From assembly GCF_035046505.1 (NCBI RefSeq), contig NC_089822.1:263573024-263637023 (forward strand): a stretch of 64,000 nt of DNA, written 5' to 3'. Position 1 is the first letter of the stretch. Every line of letters begins with the position of its first letter. This DNA is from Tiliqua scincoides (lineage: Eukaryota > Chordata > Lepidosauria > Squamata > Scincidae). This document shows positions 21,650 through 32,884 of this stretch, in pieces. Below the pieces are notes generated by a model. It did no database searches. It saw only the letters and a list, made by a program, of their open reading frames with translations, and was not told the origin of the DNA. The position numbers and the translations under genes were made by a program.

Positions 21650-22010
21650 GGAGACCGTCCCCTTAAGGGGCAGAGGCGCCCTCGCAGCAGGGGGCGGGGC
21701 GAGCGCCAGGCAGGCCATGAGCGGGGATTCCCTGGGCTGACGTCACAGGCGCCTTAAGAGAGCGCCGGGCGTGGCTCTCCCGAGCCAGGTCTGCGGTAGC
21801 CGGGTGGACTCGCCCGCCCGCTCTGGAGCCCGAGGGCGCGGCTGCAGCGCGGGTTCGAGTCCTCAGTCCCGGCTTCGCTTGCACGCAAAAGTCCCGCTGG
21901 CTGGCCCTCGCTGCCCTAGGGGCGGGCTTGGCGAGAAGGCCCCGGGCGGGGAGTCGTGCTGCCCCGTCCCGGTTACTTTTATTGCTTGGGGGCCGAGCAA
22001 GCCCTGCAGG
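21650..22010 (-). promoter_or_regulatory. CpG-rich region, presumed promoter of unit A
   Basis: Many CpG dinucleotides and GC boxes (GGGCGGGG near 21690-21700, GGGGCGGG near 21920) and a perfect CRE palindrome. It lies about 9 kb upstream of gene A's SCAN exon and 19.6 kb from the equivalent island at 41.4 kb, which fits the unit period. No clear minus-strand donor was found here, so the strand is inferred from the array. Confidence 0.55.
21738..21745. promoter_or_regulatory. Perfect CRE (TGACGTCA)
   Basis: The palindromic octamer TGACGTCA, the CREB/ATF consensus, inside the CpG-rich region. Confidence 0.6.
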
Positions 22011-22330
22011 GGGCTCAGGCCGAGCTGCGGGGGCGTAGCCGGAGGGGGGCAGGTCAAGCTTTGCAGGCGGGGCTCAGGTGGGACTGCGGTGGCGTAGCGG
22101 GGGGGGGGAAGCAAGCCCTGCAGGGGGCTCAGGCGGAGCTGCAGTGGGTAGTCGGAGGGGGGCAGGGCAAGCCTTGTGGGGGGGGCTTAGCTGAAGAGCT
22201 CAGGCGTAGCTGCAGTGGCGTAGCTGCAGGGGGGCAGGGCACTCAGTCTGCAGGAGCCTCTGCTGAAGGGGCTGCAGTGGCATACCTGGAAGGGGGGCAA
22301 AGCACCAAGTTTTGCAGGGAGCCTCACCTT
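21985..22330 (+). repeat. Degenerate GC-rich minisatellite
   Basis: Five or so units of about 60-72 bp, each with a GCAAGCCCTGCAGGGGGCTC-type part followed by GAGCTGCAGTGGCGTAGC and a G-run. The last unit (GGCATACCTGGAAGGGGGGC) runs into ordinary sequence, so the array probably arose from one dispersed repeat. Confidence 0.65.
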
Positions 22331-22439
22331 CACATGCAAGAGGCCCCTCCCCTTCAGAGCAGTGAGGCTGCCTGCAACAGTGGTACACAAGTGGTACACA
22401 ACAGGGTGCCAAGCTGCTGGGGGGGGTGACAGAGGCTGT

Positions 22440-22890
22440 CTCCCTATTTTTAAAGTTTTGGTATTTTCGTATACAGGTGTGCGTAATTTAAAGAGGGGGA
22501 TATGTTCTCCAATCCCTGTTATGTGATTAGGCCATTAAGTGAACATTCCGTCCAATGTATTGCCTTTGTTGTGTAAACAGACACTGCCTGCCAGACACAC
22601 TAGCTGGCTGCACAGGCTACTGGAGACGGATTACCTCTGCTTGGCATTTAGAGCCTCTTTGTTGAGTAAACAGACACTCTGCTGCGGGCTGTGGAAGTCC
22701 GGACTGCCTCATAAAGAGCCTCTTTGTTGTTTGACCACCATCATATACGCAGTCCATCATTAAGCAAACAGTTGTTAAGTGGTGCACACTTGTAATACCA
22801 TTGTGTTATATATCAATCAAAACATAATTTCAGGCAGAATTCAGTGAAACAAGCCCCACTGAAATATCTCTATTCTATCAAAAGCTATAG
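22440..22890. repeat. Unclassified dispersed repeat with internal triplication
   Basis: Three imperfect units TTTGTTGTGTAAACAGACAC, TTTGTTGAGTAAACAGACAC and TTTGTTGTTTGACC lie 60-100 bp apart. No ends or family could be assigned. Confidence 0.35.
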
Positions 22891-23026
22891 CCCAGGGGTG
22901 CTCACACTTTTTTGGCTCAAGAGCTACTTTGAAACCCAGCAAGGCCCGGAGATCTACCAGAGTTTTTTTTACAGTGTTCGCACCATCATAACATATAACA
23001 TTTATGTGTACAATGTATGTTGGTGT

Positions 23027-23160
23027 ACCTTGAGCCCCACTGAGTATAACAGGACTTACTCCTGAGTAGACATGCTTAGGATTAGGCTGTGAGGCTGCAA
23101 TCCTAGCCACACTTACCTGGGAGTAAGCCCCATTGAGTACAATGGGCCTTACTCCCGGCA
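23027..23160. repeat. Two overlapping palindromic repeats
   Basis: A right half (CCCCACTGAGTATAACAGG, then TTAGGATTAGGCTG) is followed directly by a left half plus centre (GGCTGCAATCCTAGCC, then GAGTACAATGGGCC). Both lie inside the hAT element. Confidence 0.65.
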
Positions 23161-23220
23161 TTTCCTCCCAGAGGCACCTGAAGGGGGGGGTCGGCACTCC
23201 GCGATCTACTCATTTTGCTT

Positions 23221-23242
23221 CGCGATCTACTGGTAGATCGCG
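23221..23242. other. Perfect palindrome CGCGATCTAC-TG-GTAGATCGCG
   Basis: 10-bp arms with a 2-bp centre within the right terminal region of the hAT element. Confidence 0.8.
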
Positions 23243-23274
23243 ATCCACCTATTGAGCACCCCTGCTATAGCCAA

Positions 23275-24825
23275 AAACCCAGAAAAGCAAAACATAGCTG
23301 CCTTATGCAACAAAAAGTGGATTACACTGTGAATAAAGAGCTTGTTGCAAGCATGCTCTTAGAAACCACATGTATTCTGCATCAACATACGTATGTTTTG
23401 CCTTACAAGAAAACAGCTTTGTTTATATGACAGACCACACATTCGGCTTGCTGGGCATTCCTTTCATGTTTTGATTTGGGTTCTGCTCTCGCATGTTCAC
23501 TGCAGATGTGAAACTGATTATATATAAGTTCAGTAAGAGAGAATGTTCACTGTCTGCCCTTCTTTTCCAGCCATTATTATTCATTTCATATCATGACTAT
23601 TACTGAGAATATTTTTGTCATGGGGAGGGTCCCAAAAATTTATCGGCCCCACATGCCAAATGACCTTTGTACTGCCCTGCAGAACTTAGTGCTTTGCACC
23701 CCCCCTCACTACACCACTGGAGAGAAGTGTGTGTGTGCGCCCACGTGTGACAGGGTGGGCCAGAAGCAGGTATACAGGACTGATCAGGTCACGTTTAGTC
23801 TCTTAAGTGCTTGAAATGTCCTCCATCAGTGTTGCAACATCCCTGGAACCTGCCCCCAACACTGCAACACACCAATCCTGGTTAGCTGTCCATAAATGAA
23901 AAACAAAAATGGAAAGAAATGACCACGATCCAACCTGTACTGCACACCTACTTTGGCCCACCCTCTACATATGCATTTGTGCATATACAAATATGTGAAG
24001 AAATTCAAAAATACAATCTAACTTTTTTATTTATATAAAGAAGCTTAATTGTATAAAGGTGGTGGTCGGTGTTCCACGCTGGTCACACCTGGCTTCTCAC
24101 TGACTCTGATGCAGGGGAATGGGAGGACTCTGACCAAAAGTTGGAGAATGGTGCTAATAGCGAAAAAGAGGCTTCTGTAGGCCTCTGATTTGATAGAGGG
24201 ATGTTGCCTGACTGCTTAGTTAACAGCAAATGTGGCATCTCTGAAAAGAGAAAAGTAACGTGTACCATCTTAGTCTAACGCAGTTAACACAGCCTGCCTG
24301 TGCGACCTACACTGTGCCGGAGCTTGCTTATAGTGGCAGCCCATCTGCACAGAATGGGGGTCGCGCTTTGGACCACCATAAAGCATGATGCTTGAGTTCT
24401 GGATGTGCAGTGGGCCCATAGGATTGGGGCATATGTCTAATGCAGTTATCTGACACATCCCCTTTTGCTAGGAGGGGTATGGCTGACAATTCCAAAAGGC
24501 TGCCCATCAAAGACTAACTGGTAAAAAAAAAGCACACTCAAATGACACATCCAAGAGTATACAACATTTAAAGAATGAATAGGATAGGCTACAAAGGCTG
24601 CAGTGATACCCTGGGCCATGGAAGCACCTTGAGTTTTCACTTTGCAGTGATTGTTACACAATTATTTGCACATTCCTTTTTACACCTGTAGGGTCTCCTC
24701 TTCTGCAAGTATTATATGTGTGTCTCTCTCATTACCTAGTAGCCCTGCTTTTTTTTTCTCAAAGTACTTGGTTTGCATTATGTATATCACAGTGGTTAGG
24801 AATAACCGGTGCCTTTGTTCTCTTA
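23275..24825. other. Intergenic, includes duplicated block
   Basis: 24075-24265 resembles 18190-18420 and 43330-43560 (3' flank of the gene units). The rest shows no supported feature. Confidence 0.45.
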
Positions 24826-24826
24826 C

Positions 24827-24916
24827 AGTGCAACCCTGTGTATGTCTACTCAGAAGTCAATCCTATTGTGTTCAATGGAGCTTACTTTTAGGAAAGTGTG
24901 GATAGGACTGCAGCCT
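24827..24916. repeat. Palindromic ~90-bp MITE-like repeat
   Basis: Complete copy, ACCCTGTGTATGTCTACTC to GTGGATAGGACTGCAG, about 240 bp beyond gene B's stop codon. Confidence 0.75.
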
Positions 24917-25152
24917 TGATGAAAAGGCATCGTTTATCACACTCTGTTGTCATTTTTCCTGCTCTTTCTTCATTGAGATGGTAGCATAATAAGAACAGGT
25001 TGTTTATTTCTTCCACTGAGTTTTCTTGGTCCATTATAGAATTGGGTTTTTTTAAAATGTTTTAGAAACACAAATGCAAGTGAACAGAACTGTTCATGTA
25101 ACATTATGTTATGAACACTTCTTTCTTGCTTGTCAAAGGTCACACTAAACTG

Positions 25153-26675
25153 TTACGAGCACAAGCGAGGGTTGGCCTCTCCTGTTGGGTTTTCTCTGAC
25201 TACAGAAGCCAAGGGGGGAGAATGAAGATAGGAATTTTGGGTACGGGAATTTACAGCTGAATCCTGGTCAAGTTTCTCTCCAGTATGAATTTTGTGATGC
25301 CTTAACAAATGTGATCTCCGAGAGAACCTTTTCCTGCACTCAGTGCATTGGTGTGGTTTTCTCCCTGTGTGGATGGTCTGATGACTCCTTAGATGTGTCA
25401 CATCTCTGAACTGCTTTCCACACTCAGGACATTTGTGAGGTCTCTCTCCACTATGGATTTTCTGATGTCTTAACAATTGTGCTCTCCAAGAGAAGCATTT
25501 TCCACACTCGGGACACTGGTGTGGTGTTTTTCCTGTGTGGATTGTCTGATGACTCTTCAAATCTGCTACATCTCTGAAGTGCTTTCCACACTCAGGGCAT
25601 CTGTGAGGTTTCTCTCCAGTATGAATGATCTGATGCCTTAACAAATGTGATTTCCGTGAGAATTTTTTTCTACACTCAGGGCACTGGTGTGGTTTTTGCC
25701 CTGTGTGGATGGCCTGATGACTCTTCAGATTTGTTACATCTCTGAACTGCTTTCCACACTCAGGGCATTTGTGAGGTTTCTCTCCAGTATGGGTTTTCTG
25801 ATGTCTTAACAATTGTGCTCTCCAGGAGAAACATTTTCCACACTCGGGACACTGGTGTCGTGTTTTTCCTGAATGGATTGTCTGATGACTCCTCAAATCC
25901 GCCACATCTCTGAAGCACTTCCCACATTCAGGGCACGTGTGAGGTTTTATTCCAGTATGAATTATCTCGTGCCTTAACAAATGTGATTTCCGAGAGAATT
26001 TTTTCCTACACACAGGGCACTGGTACGGTTTTTTCCCTGTGTGGACTGTCTCGTGTCTCCTCACATCTGTCATATATCTGAAACGCTTTCCACATTCAGG
26101 GCACTTGTGAGGTTTCTCTCCAGTATGAATGTTCTGATGCCTTAATAAATTTGATCTCCAAGAGAAACTTTTCCCACAATCAGGGCATGTGTGAGGATTC
26201 TCCACAGTATGAATTATCTCGTGTTTTGTTAATGAATCGGAATGGATACGTACCCCAACCTCTAGGCAATCATAATTTTTCACATCCGTCTGGCTACTGT
26301 GATGTTTCTCAAGGTCTGAATTCGGCAGGATCTTTCCCCCCAGTGGGGTGTCTTCATTGCACTCTTCTCCACTGTGTTCAAGAATAAGTCCCGACTTAGA
26401 ATGGTACCTTCTGCCATACTTGGAAAATGATGCCTTTTCCCCCTCTGTATCCACTGGGCTGGGATTGTTGTAGGCAGGTCCAAGACCTTCCTGGAGCTTA
26501 CCAGATTCCTTGCATCTCATACGTGGTTCTGTTCCTTGCCTGCTGGTAGATGCAAATCTTTCCTCTGCTGTCACCGGCACATTCCCTGCTATTGTCCTGG
26601 GTATTTCATGTGATTCATTTCTTCCAACCAGAGGATTCTTCACCTTGAGCTGAGTTCCTGTCCCATCATCTGATT
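25153..26675 (-). CDS. Gene B zinc-finger exon (C2H2, last exon)
   Basis: Terminal exon of unit B, acceptor tttgtctactcag, phase 1 in. After a ~160-residue linker shared with gene A come one degenerate finger and eleven intact C2H2 fingers joined mostly by HTGEKPH-type linkers. The fingers show a four-finger higher-order period. Helix cores run SWRSNL, RYMTDV, then SRKSHL, RDVADL, SWRAQL, RDVTNL, then the same four again (SRKSHL, RDVADL, SWRAQL, RDVTHL) and a final SRRSHL. Two fingers have CxxCRKKF in place of CxxCGKxF. The reading frame is intact. Predicted nuclear DNA-binding protein with target specificity distinct from gene A. Confidence 0.92.
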
Positions 26676-27805
26676 CTGAGTAGACAAAGAGAGCAACATG
26701 TTCTAGTGACTTCTTTTCAAGCTTCCTGCAACATCCTCAGTGCCATCTTTCCCCTTATGCTCCTTTTATAGCCTCTCAAGGCTACTCCCATGCCCTATTC
26801 TTATCCAGGGATGTGACCACTCTCTGTTCAAATACTGAACCAAACTTGTCTGAGAAAGAAGCACAGATTCGACTTCTGGATGCAGAGATCCCGGTGCTTA
26901 CACAACTCTGAAATGTGGCTAGTTTTGCATGCCAGATTTTACTTCCATTACTCAGTAGGAGGAAGAATGATGCAGCCAAAAGGCTCTTTCCTTGGCCACT
27001 GGGATTCTCATTCAGCCCTGCTTGACACCACACCATTGGGCTACGGTCAGGTCATCAGGCCACTTTAAAGTTGGTCTTGGGTTTCTCTACAGACACATTT
27101 GACTTTGTCTTTTAATATTTGTTATTACACTACTAATAAAAGGCTAAACAAATAGAGCTATCCCAGTAGCAGCTACTGCAATTTTTCTGCACAGATGCAG
27201 AGAAATGAAAAACCCCTCTTGGCCTTTTCAACATAACTGAGAAGGCAATTCTATTTTGCTGCTGAGCCAGTCAGTGCACGCTCCCTGTGCTGGCTACAGA
27301 AGGCCAGATGAGCAGGGTAGGTTTGGGCCAACTGGCTCAGTGTGTTGTGGGAGGGTGAAAGAGGAAGGGGGCGTCTTAGGGCAAGGGAGGGTGGTATAGG
27401 AAGTGGGGCTGGGTTTGGCCTCAGCAGTACAGGCCAAATCCTAACCCCCACTCCTGGCCTTGCAGCCTTACATGGGCTGCTTGGATTTGCACCAGCTAGA
27501 TTTGTGGGACAGATCCAAGTAACTCCATAGGGCAGGCTGGTGCTCGACATGGGGGAAGGGGAAAAATATCCCCTTGCCCTGAATTGACCTTACCCTACAC
27601 CTAACCTGAGCTGGAAACAGTGCAGGCCATGTGGTCAGCCTGTTCCAGAGCAGGTTAGGACTGAGCCGTCCATCTGTTACTGCCAGCTGTAAGAAAATCT
27701 GAGCAATGTACTTCTGGATGAGAAGAAACATAATTAGGAATGTCTTCCTGAAAGAAACCAGGTATTGTCACCTTTTGCAAGAAGAATTCCACTCCAACTA
27801 CTTAC
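26676..27805 (-). other. Gene B last intron
   Basis: No mobile element with clear ends. 27120-27240 corresponds to 47400-47515 of unit C. Confidence 0.6.
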
Positions 27806-27913
27806 CAGACTCCTGCCCGGGGAGTCTCTGACTTGCCACAGAATCCAGGAGGAATGTCTCTTCCTTTTTCACTGGATGGGGAGCAAGGCCAAGTCGGGGA
27901 CTGAAAGCTCCCT
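27806..27913 (-). CDS. Gene B acidic linker exon (KRAB-B position)
   Basis: 108 nt, phase 1-1, acceptor ctgtacacaag and donor gtaagtag. Encodes GAFSPRLGLAPHPVKKEETF then LLDSVASQRLPGQES. Same length and phase as in gene A. Lost from unit C. Confidence 0.8.
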
Positions 27914-28052
27914 CTTGTGTACAGAAGGAGAAACAAGCAAACGTTTACTTCTCATGCATTCAAAAGAAAATTCATGGATTCCTATCCTTTTATATTGCAT
28001 TCTTTTTTTCTATTTCACAATAAATCAATAAGATGTAACCTCAGGTCCTTAC

Positions 28053-28176
28053 CTATGGAACCCACATTTTCGCCATCCTCCGGCAGAACTTGCCAGAATG
28101 TGGTCTGTTGATTTGATTGCATTGGAGTCTGCTCAACCATGTGCAAAGTCCCACCTGTCTTACTAGGGCTCATCAT
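28053..28176 (-). CDS. Gene B degenerate KRAB-A-like exon
   Basis: 124 nt, phase 0 in and 1 out, acceptor gtttcttgcag and donor gtaaggac. Encodes MMSPSKTGGTLHMVEQTPMQ then SNQQTTFWQVLPEDGENVGS IG. As in gene A only the C-terminal half resembles KRAB-A. If spliced after the EPLQ exon the frame shifts to a stop within five codons. Confidence 0.7.
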
Positions 28177-28335
28177 CTGCAAGAAACAAGAAAACATCCC
28201 CACCCCAACTTCAAAATGTGTTGCACAAAGAACAGAGGAAATTTTCAGGTGTGAGAACACACACTTTTAACTCCAACGTCCAGAAGAATTAAGACAGATT
28301 CTGCTTTCATGAACAGAATGGTGGGCCTTTGTGAT

Positions 28336-28414
28336 TGGTGGGCCACTGTGAGATACAGGAAGCTGGAATAGATGGGCCTTTGGCCTGATCCAGCCGGGCT
28401 CCTCTCATTTTCTT
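28336..28414 (+). mobile_element. CR1 3' tail fragment
   Basis: Reads 'gattggtgggccactgtgag', 'ggaagctggaatagatgggc', then 'ctgatccagccgggctcctc', with a degraded tail. Confidence 0.8.
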
Positions 28415-28471
28415 AAATATCAGCCTGCTACAATCAATTAGCCAAGGTATGCTCGGACAGGTGAGCTGGCC

Positions 28472-28473
<2 letters not shown>

Positions 28474-28506
<33 letters not shown>
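28474..28506. repeat. (GT)n microsatellite
   Basis: About 16 uninterrupted GT dinucleotides in gene B's intron. Confidence 0.95.
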
Positions 28507-28507
<1 letters not shown>

Positions 28508-29904
28508 GTACTGCCAATGTGCTTTATGTTATGTGGTTAAGACTAGAAGGGGACCTAGGAATTAGGTTGCCGGTCAGGAGTTATAAGTGGATGGTAGACA
28601 GGATGCATGGTTTCATACCAAGGTGGTAATCTGGAAGAGGGAGCTGAACCCTGTCTTGCTTCCCCTCCTGCATCCATTCCTGCCAGCTGCTTATATCCCA
28701 GGGTGGGCCTTGAAACCGGAAAGACACTTTGCTGGGAGAAAAATGGGACCCCAGGACGGAAGCAGAGGCCAGAGTTTGGCATGCACTGGACAACGCACCA
28801 CTTTTCTGGGTAAAATGGCTGCACGGACAGATGTTTGACAGTGACCTTTGGCTGCAATTTTATGTACACCAGGCAGCAAGGTGCCTTTTACTCACTCATG
28901 CAGTCATGTCAGCAACCCTACCATGTGGATGTGTCCTCCTCCTTTAGATCAGGACCCCATCCACGAGGCTCAGTCATTTAGAGGCAGCCCCATGGAATCC
29001 ACTCATGGATAAGTGAGCCCCCAGGTGGCGGGATGCCTGCAAGATGCCTCTTCTCATGTAACAGTTCATTTTCACAAGTGTCCCCCTTGTCTTGCCTTCC
29101 ATGCATTTGCTCCTCAGTGGCCATGCACACTGCACACACCCTGCACACTGATTTAAAAACAAAGAGGGTGTTTGTTTGTTTGCTTAAGGATATCCTAGAA
29201 AAACACAGTCATCCTCCAGCATCCTACTGAGAGTTCAAAATGGTACGCTGTGCATCATACAGTGCCTTAAATGTCTGCACATGTGCATTCACACCTGTGC
29301 ATGTGTTCCCCAGAAACAACATACAACTATATTGGTCCTAGGATGGACTGGCCCTGGTTATCTCCAACACAAGAACATGGCTGCTACCTGGTTCATGAGT
29401 CTGCCTTCACCTCGCACAAACCAACCTGTTCCACTTGGACACCAAGAGCCTTGGCCAGCTCAACTTCAGCCATGTCCTGACCTTCTGGGGGAAGCAACAA
29501 AGTTGGACGTGTGATTCCAGTGCCTGTGAGGGGAGGAAGGGACATTTTAGGAGAAAGAGGATTCTTCCAGCTCTTCAAGCTTAGAGGCAGTCAGAGGCAA
29601 AGCAGGGCAGAATCCTGTCCCTTGAACAGCTGTGGGCAAAGAGTTGGGTACAGAGATTCTGTAATTTTAATGGCAGGGAAACCTTCCCCTGCTAAAAGTC
29701 TCTCGACACTACCCCAATAATGTAAGCAAAATGACTATACCTGGAAAGAAGAGGCATGTTTAACAGCTGCCTTCTCATCCTCTGCATCACCCCTTCCAAT
29801 GCCCAAACTCCCACATGGCTGCTACAGGTACAGAATGTTGATCTCCCTTTACATTTCATCACCCTAATCATGACAGTACTTATCATCACATGCTGAACCC
29901 TTAC

Positions 29905-30046
29905 CTGTCAAAGTGAGCTCCCCACCAACATTTTGCTCGGTGCCTTTGAATATCTCTGCATGTTCTTTGCAGCTCTCCACCTGAATGATGCCCACGGCTC
30001 CCTCCTTTGCCTCCAGGGGACCCAAAGCCCACTCCTGCAATGGCTC
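29905..30046 (-). CDS. Gene B EPLQ linker exon
   Basis: 142 nt, phase 0 in and 1 out, acceptor cactgctccag and donor gtaagggt. Encodes EPLQEWALGPLEAKEGAVGI then IQVESCKEHAEIFKGTEQNV. The acidic character and W are kept, but VKEE has become AKEG, so the SUMO-like motif of gene A is lost. Confidence 0.8.
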
Positions 30047-30540
30047 CTGGAGCAGTGAAGAGAAAAGAAATATGGCTTGCTCCCTTAGATCTGACTTCCT
30101 TTGGTGGATAATTCCAGAAGTGGTATCTGAGAATTAAGCTCTCTGTAGCTTTCTAGGTCTCTTGCAGCTGAGCAAGCTATGTAAGGGAAAGAGCCAAGTA
30201 TGGTGACCAAGTTTTTTCCCCATCTCAACTCCTGGGCTGCTAAGACTGACAGGGCAAATTCAGGGTTCCCTCCCTACTGCCATTTACATTTGGGGAAACG
30301 TTATGCCTGTAGATTTTCAGTCCTGTTGTGCTTTTTTCCTCCTCATACTTAAGCCACTTATATGCCTGGCATAGGTCTGAAAAGCTCCATAGGTGACCTG
30401 GAACCTGATGTGGAGGCGAATGGAAAAGTTTTTTACTTACCTCCACTCTGCCTTCAGGTCTGCTTTCCACCCCCCACACAGCATGTAGCACACACAGATG
30501 TCACCCAGTGAGGGGGACAGGATTGGGCATAAGAGTATCA

Positions 30541-30902
30541 CTGCATGCATATCTACCCAGAAGGAAGACCCATGGAGTTCAATGGGTCTTACTCCCTGGT
30601 CACCGTGCATAGCAGTGATTTCCAAACTTCTCCTCAGAAGCTGGGAACCAGGTAAGTTTTTGCAGGGGCGGGGTCCCAAATGGAAATGTTTTCAGCAGCT
30701 GAAAGGGCTACAGAAGGGGCTGAGAGTCCCCTAAACCCTCCCAATGGCCAGCACTAGGGCTCAGTTACATTTAACAGCCCCTGTTTGCTGTCATGCCTAT
30801 CATTCCCCAGCCACCCCCCCTTAAGGGGGAATGGACTTCTTCCGGTTCTCCTGGTGAGGCCTGACCCATCGGTTTGGGAACCGCTGGCATACAGGATTGC
30901 AG
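30541..30902. repeat. Palindromic repeat split by a hAT element
   Basis: The left part (CATGCATATCTACCCAGAAG to ACCGTGCATAG) and the right part (GCATACAGGATTGCAG) flank the hAT element at 30613-30886. Confidence 0.65.
30613..30886. mobile_element. hAT MITE nested in a palindromic repeat
   Basis: Left end CAGTGATTTCCAAACTTC, inverted right end CAGCGGTTCCCAAACCGAT. The target duplication is imperfect (GTGCATAG against GCATACAG). Confidence 0.7.
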
Positions 30903-31441
30903 ACTTGCTTGAATGTGTTCTTGAAAGGATTACATATACTGAAAGGTATTAAATAGTGAAGAAACAGTATAAATAGTATCAACGCACTTTCTGGAATCAA
31001 TGTTAACAAGCAAATCTGATGATTTTCAACATTACAGTTGTTCTTGGATTCACGTGCCTTTTTTAGACACAAATAATACATACAGTATAAATTCAAAACA
31101 TGTTTTTTGTATCTAACACAGATGTTTGTACTCATTTAACTTTACTCAATCAATGTGAAATAATTGAAATGGTACAAAGATGTCCATCCTGAATGGCTGC
31201 ACCCAATGTAGCACTTCCTCCAATTACTGATTCATAAAAGTGTTAGCCTGAACTTCTTTCATCCGATTTCAGAGATGCTTTTATGGTAAAAAATGTTCAG
31301 TGGTGGGAGGTGAAAGTTTTGGTCTCTACTACCTGCCATTAATTCTCTCCAGTTTTAGCTGAAGCTTGGCAAGTGGTTCTAACAACCCATTCTACATTCT
31401 GTGTCTGCTTAGGGATCTTGGAATTAATATTAAGACCTCAC

Positions 31442-32168
31442 CTGCCATGTCACTGTGTTGTCCTCCCTCTGGTTCCTCAGGAAATCCTCCAGCAGGGCCA
31501 CAGCCTGGGCACAGCTCTCTGGCCCTCCTGCTCGGATCCAGTTCTGGACGTCCACTGGCAAGCTGGCCAGGAACTGCTCCAGGACCAGCAGCTCCAGGAT
31601 CTGCTCCTTCGTATGCCTCTCTGGCTTCAGCCACTGGCAGCAAAGCTCCTGCAGTTGGCTGTACATCCTTCGCGGGTCTCCCAGCTCCTGGCAGCAGAAC
31701 TGCCGGAAGTGCTGACGCTGTATCTCCCTTCTCAGGGCATCCCCTCTCAAGATGGCAGCCTTCACTTTCCCATAGTCCTCCTTGTCTCTGGCTGCCAGGA
31801 GGCTGAAGGCCTGCTGGGCTTCTCCACTCAGGGCAGGCACGAGCCGAGCCACCCACTCTCCTCTGGGCCATTGACAGGCTTCAGCCACTTGTTCAAAGGA
31901 GGCCAAGAAGGCCTTGGCATCATCCCAGGGTGTGGCCTCTGACAGTTGGAGGTTCCCCCATGCAGAGTATGGAGTCTGCAGGGTCTGGAGAAACTGCTGC
32001 CATTGGGCTTCCCAGCACTGTTGCAACCCCCTGCCTGACTCCTCTTGTGGCTCCATCACAGATTCAGGCTGATCTCTGCTTGGGGCTTTTCCTGCCCCTC
32101 CTGATCCCTCTTCTGCTTCTGGACCTTCACATGTTTCATCATTCATGGCTTTGCTCCTGGTTCCACTC
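31442..32168 (-). CDS. Gene B extended-SCAN exon with start codon
   Basis: First coding exon of unit B: ATG at 32144-32146, acceptor ttcaaagttgcag, donor gtgaggtc, phase 0 out. 235 coding residues with the same two-lobed layout as gene A: acidic tail, capsid-like first lobe ([37 protein letters not shown]) and canonical SCAN ([40 protein letters not shown]). At DNA level a 135-nt stretch of the SCAN core differs from gene A by one base, while linker exons and introns differ much more. With the linker and finger exons the predicted protein is 825 residues (EPLQ form) or 819 (KRAB-like form). Confidence 0.9.
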
Positions 32169-32679
32169 CTGCAACTTTGAAAACAGAGACTAAGGCTGAG
32201 ATTCTGGAGAAGTGATTTAGGCAAACACCTATGTTCCCAAATCCCTGATCTTGTTTGAAAGAGGGAAGAGGAAAGGATCCAATTTCTGCCTTGGCAGATC
32301 TTATTGTACTCCCAAAAAGAATGACTCACAGTTGTTGAGTTTTACCTGGTGACAAAAGAGTTGCAAATGTCAGAGCCTCCCAGCAATCCAAGGCCTTTCC
32401 CTGAAGGTATTCCTGAGCTGAAAAGCAAATTTTCTCCTTAGATAAAGACAGCACAGGGGAACCTTTAGAACACAAGGAAAATAAAGAGTGATGCATTTGG
32501 GAGAGACACCTCCCTAGACTCTCCCTCAGCTGTTCTAACTTCATCTAGTATAGCTCCTTTGTTAGTGGCTGTTTGCTGAGGTTTCTTCTGCTTATTTTTT
32601 CAGCCCCTGAACCCTTTTGAGACAGGGCCTTTTTTTTTTTTGTACAGGGGGGCCCTGTATCCACAGATCCCATACTCAG
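32169..32679. other. Duplicated non-coding block upstream of unit B SCAN exon
   Basis: Parallels 12630-13020 and 52885-53290. The match breaks at about 32640, where CR1 and flanking repeat DNA begin, and resumes at about 36585. Confidence 0.65.
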
Positions 32680-32884
32680 GGATTCATAAGAACATAAGAA
32701 CATAAGAACAGCCCCACTGGATCAGGCCATAGGCCCATCTAGTCCAGCTTCCTGTATCTCACAGCGGCCCACCAAATGCCCCAGGGAGCACACCAGATAA
32801 CAAGAGACCTCATCCTGGTGCTCTCCCCTACATCTGGCATTCTGACTTAACCCATTCCTAAAATCAGGAGGTTGCGCATACACA

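Larger units (their letters stand above)
22893..23264. mobile_element. hAT element with perfect 8-bp target duplication
   Basis: Begins CAGGGGTGCTCACACTTTTT and ends (inverted) CAGGGGTGCTCAATAGGTGG. Flanked on both sides by CTATAGCC (22885-22892, 23265-23272). Two palindromic repeats (23027-23160) are inserted in its middle. Confidence 0.9.
28177..29904 (-). other. Gene B intron between the two small exons
   Basis: Contains a CR1 tail (28336-28414) and a (GT)n run. 29330-29600 resembles 10000-10240 of unit A. Confidence 0.6.
30047..31441 (-). other. Gene B first coding intron
   Basis: Contains a palindromic repeat split by a hAT MITE. 30360-30480 resembles 51260-51370 of unit C, and 30990-31370 resembles 11040-11380 of unit A. 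Confidence 0.65.

Noticed and set aside
21845-21870. A GGTTCGAGTCC string resembling a tRNA B box in the CpG-rich region.
   Set aside because: The flanking bases do not form a T-stem, no convincing A box or acceptor stem lies at the right distance, and GC-rich DNA gives such strings by chance.
31373-31942. Plus-strand open frames antisense to the SCAN exons (also near 12065 and 52300).
   Set aside because: They recur only because the SCAN exon DNA is duplicated. They lack splice or codon evidence of their own.
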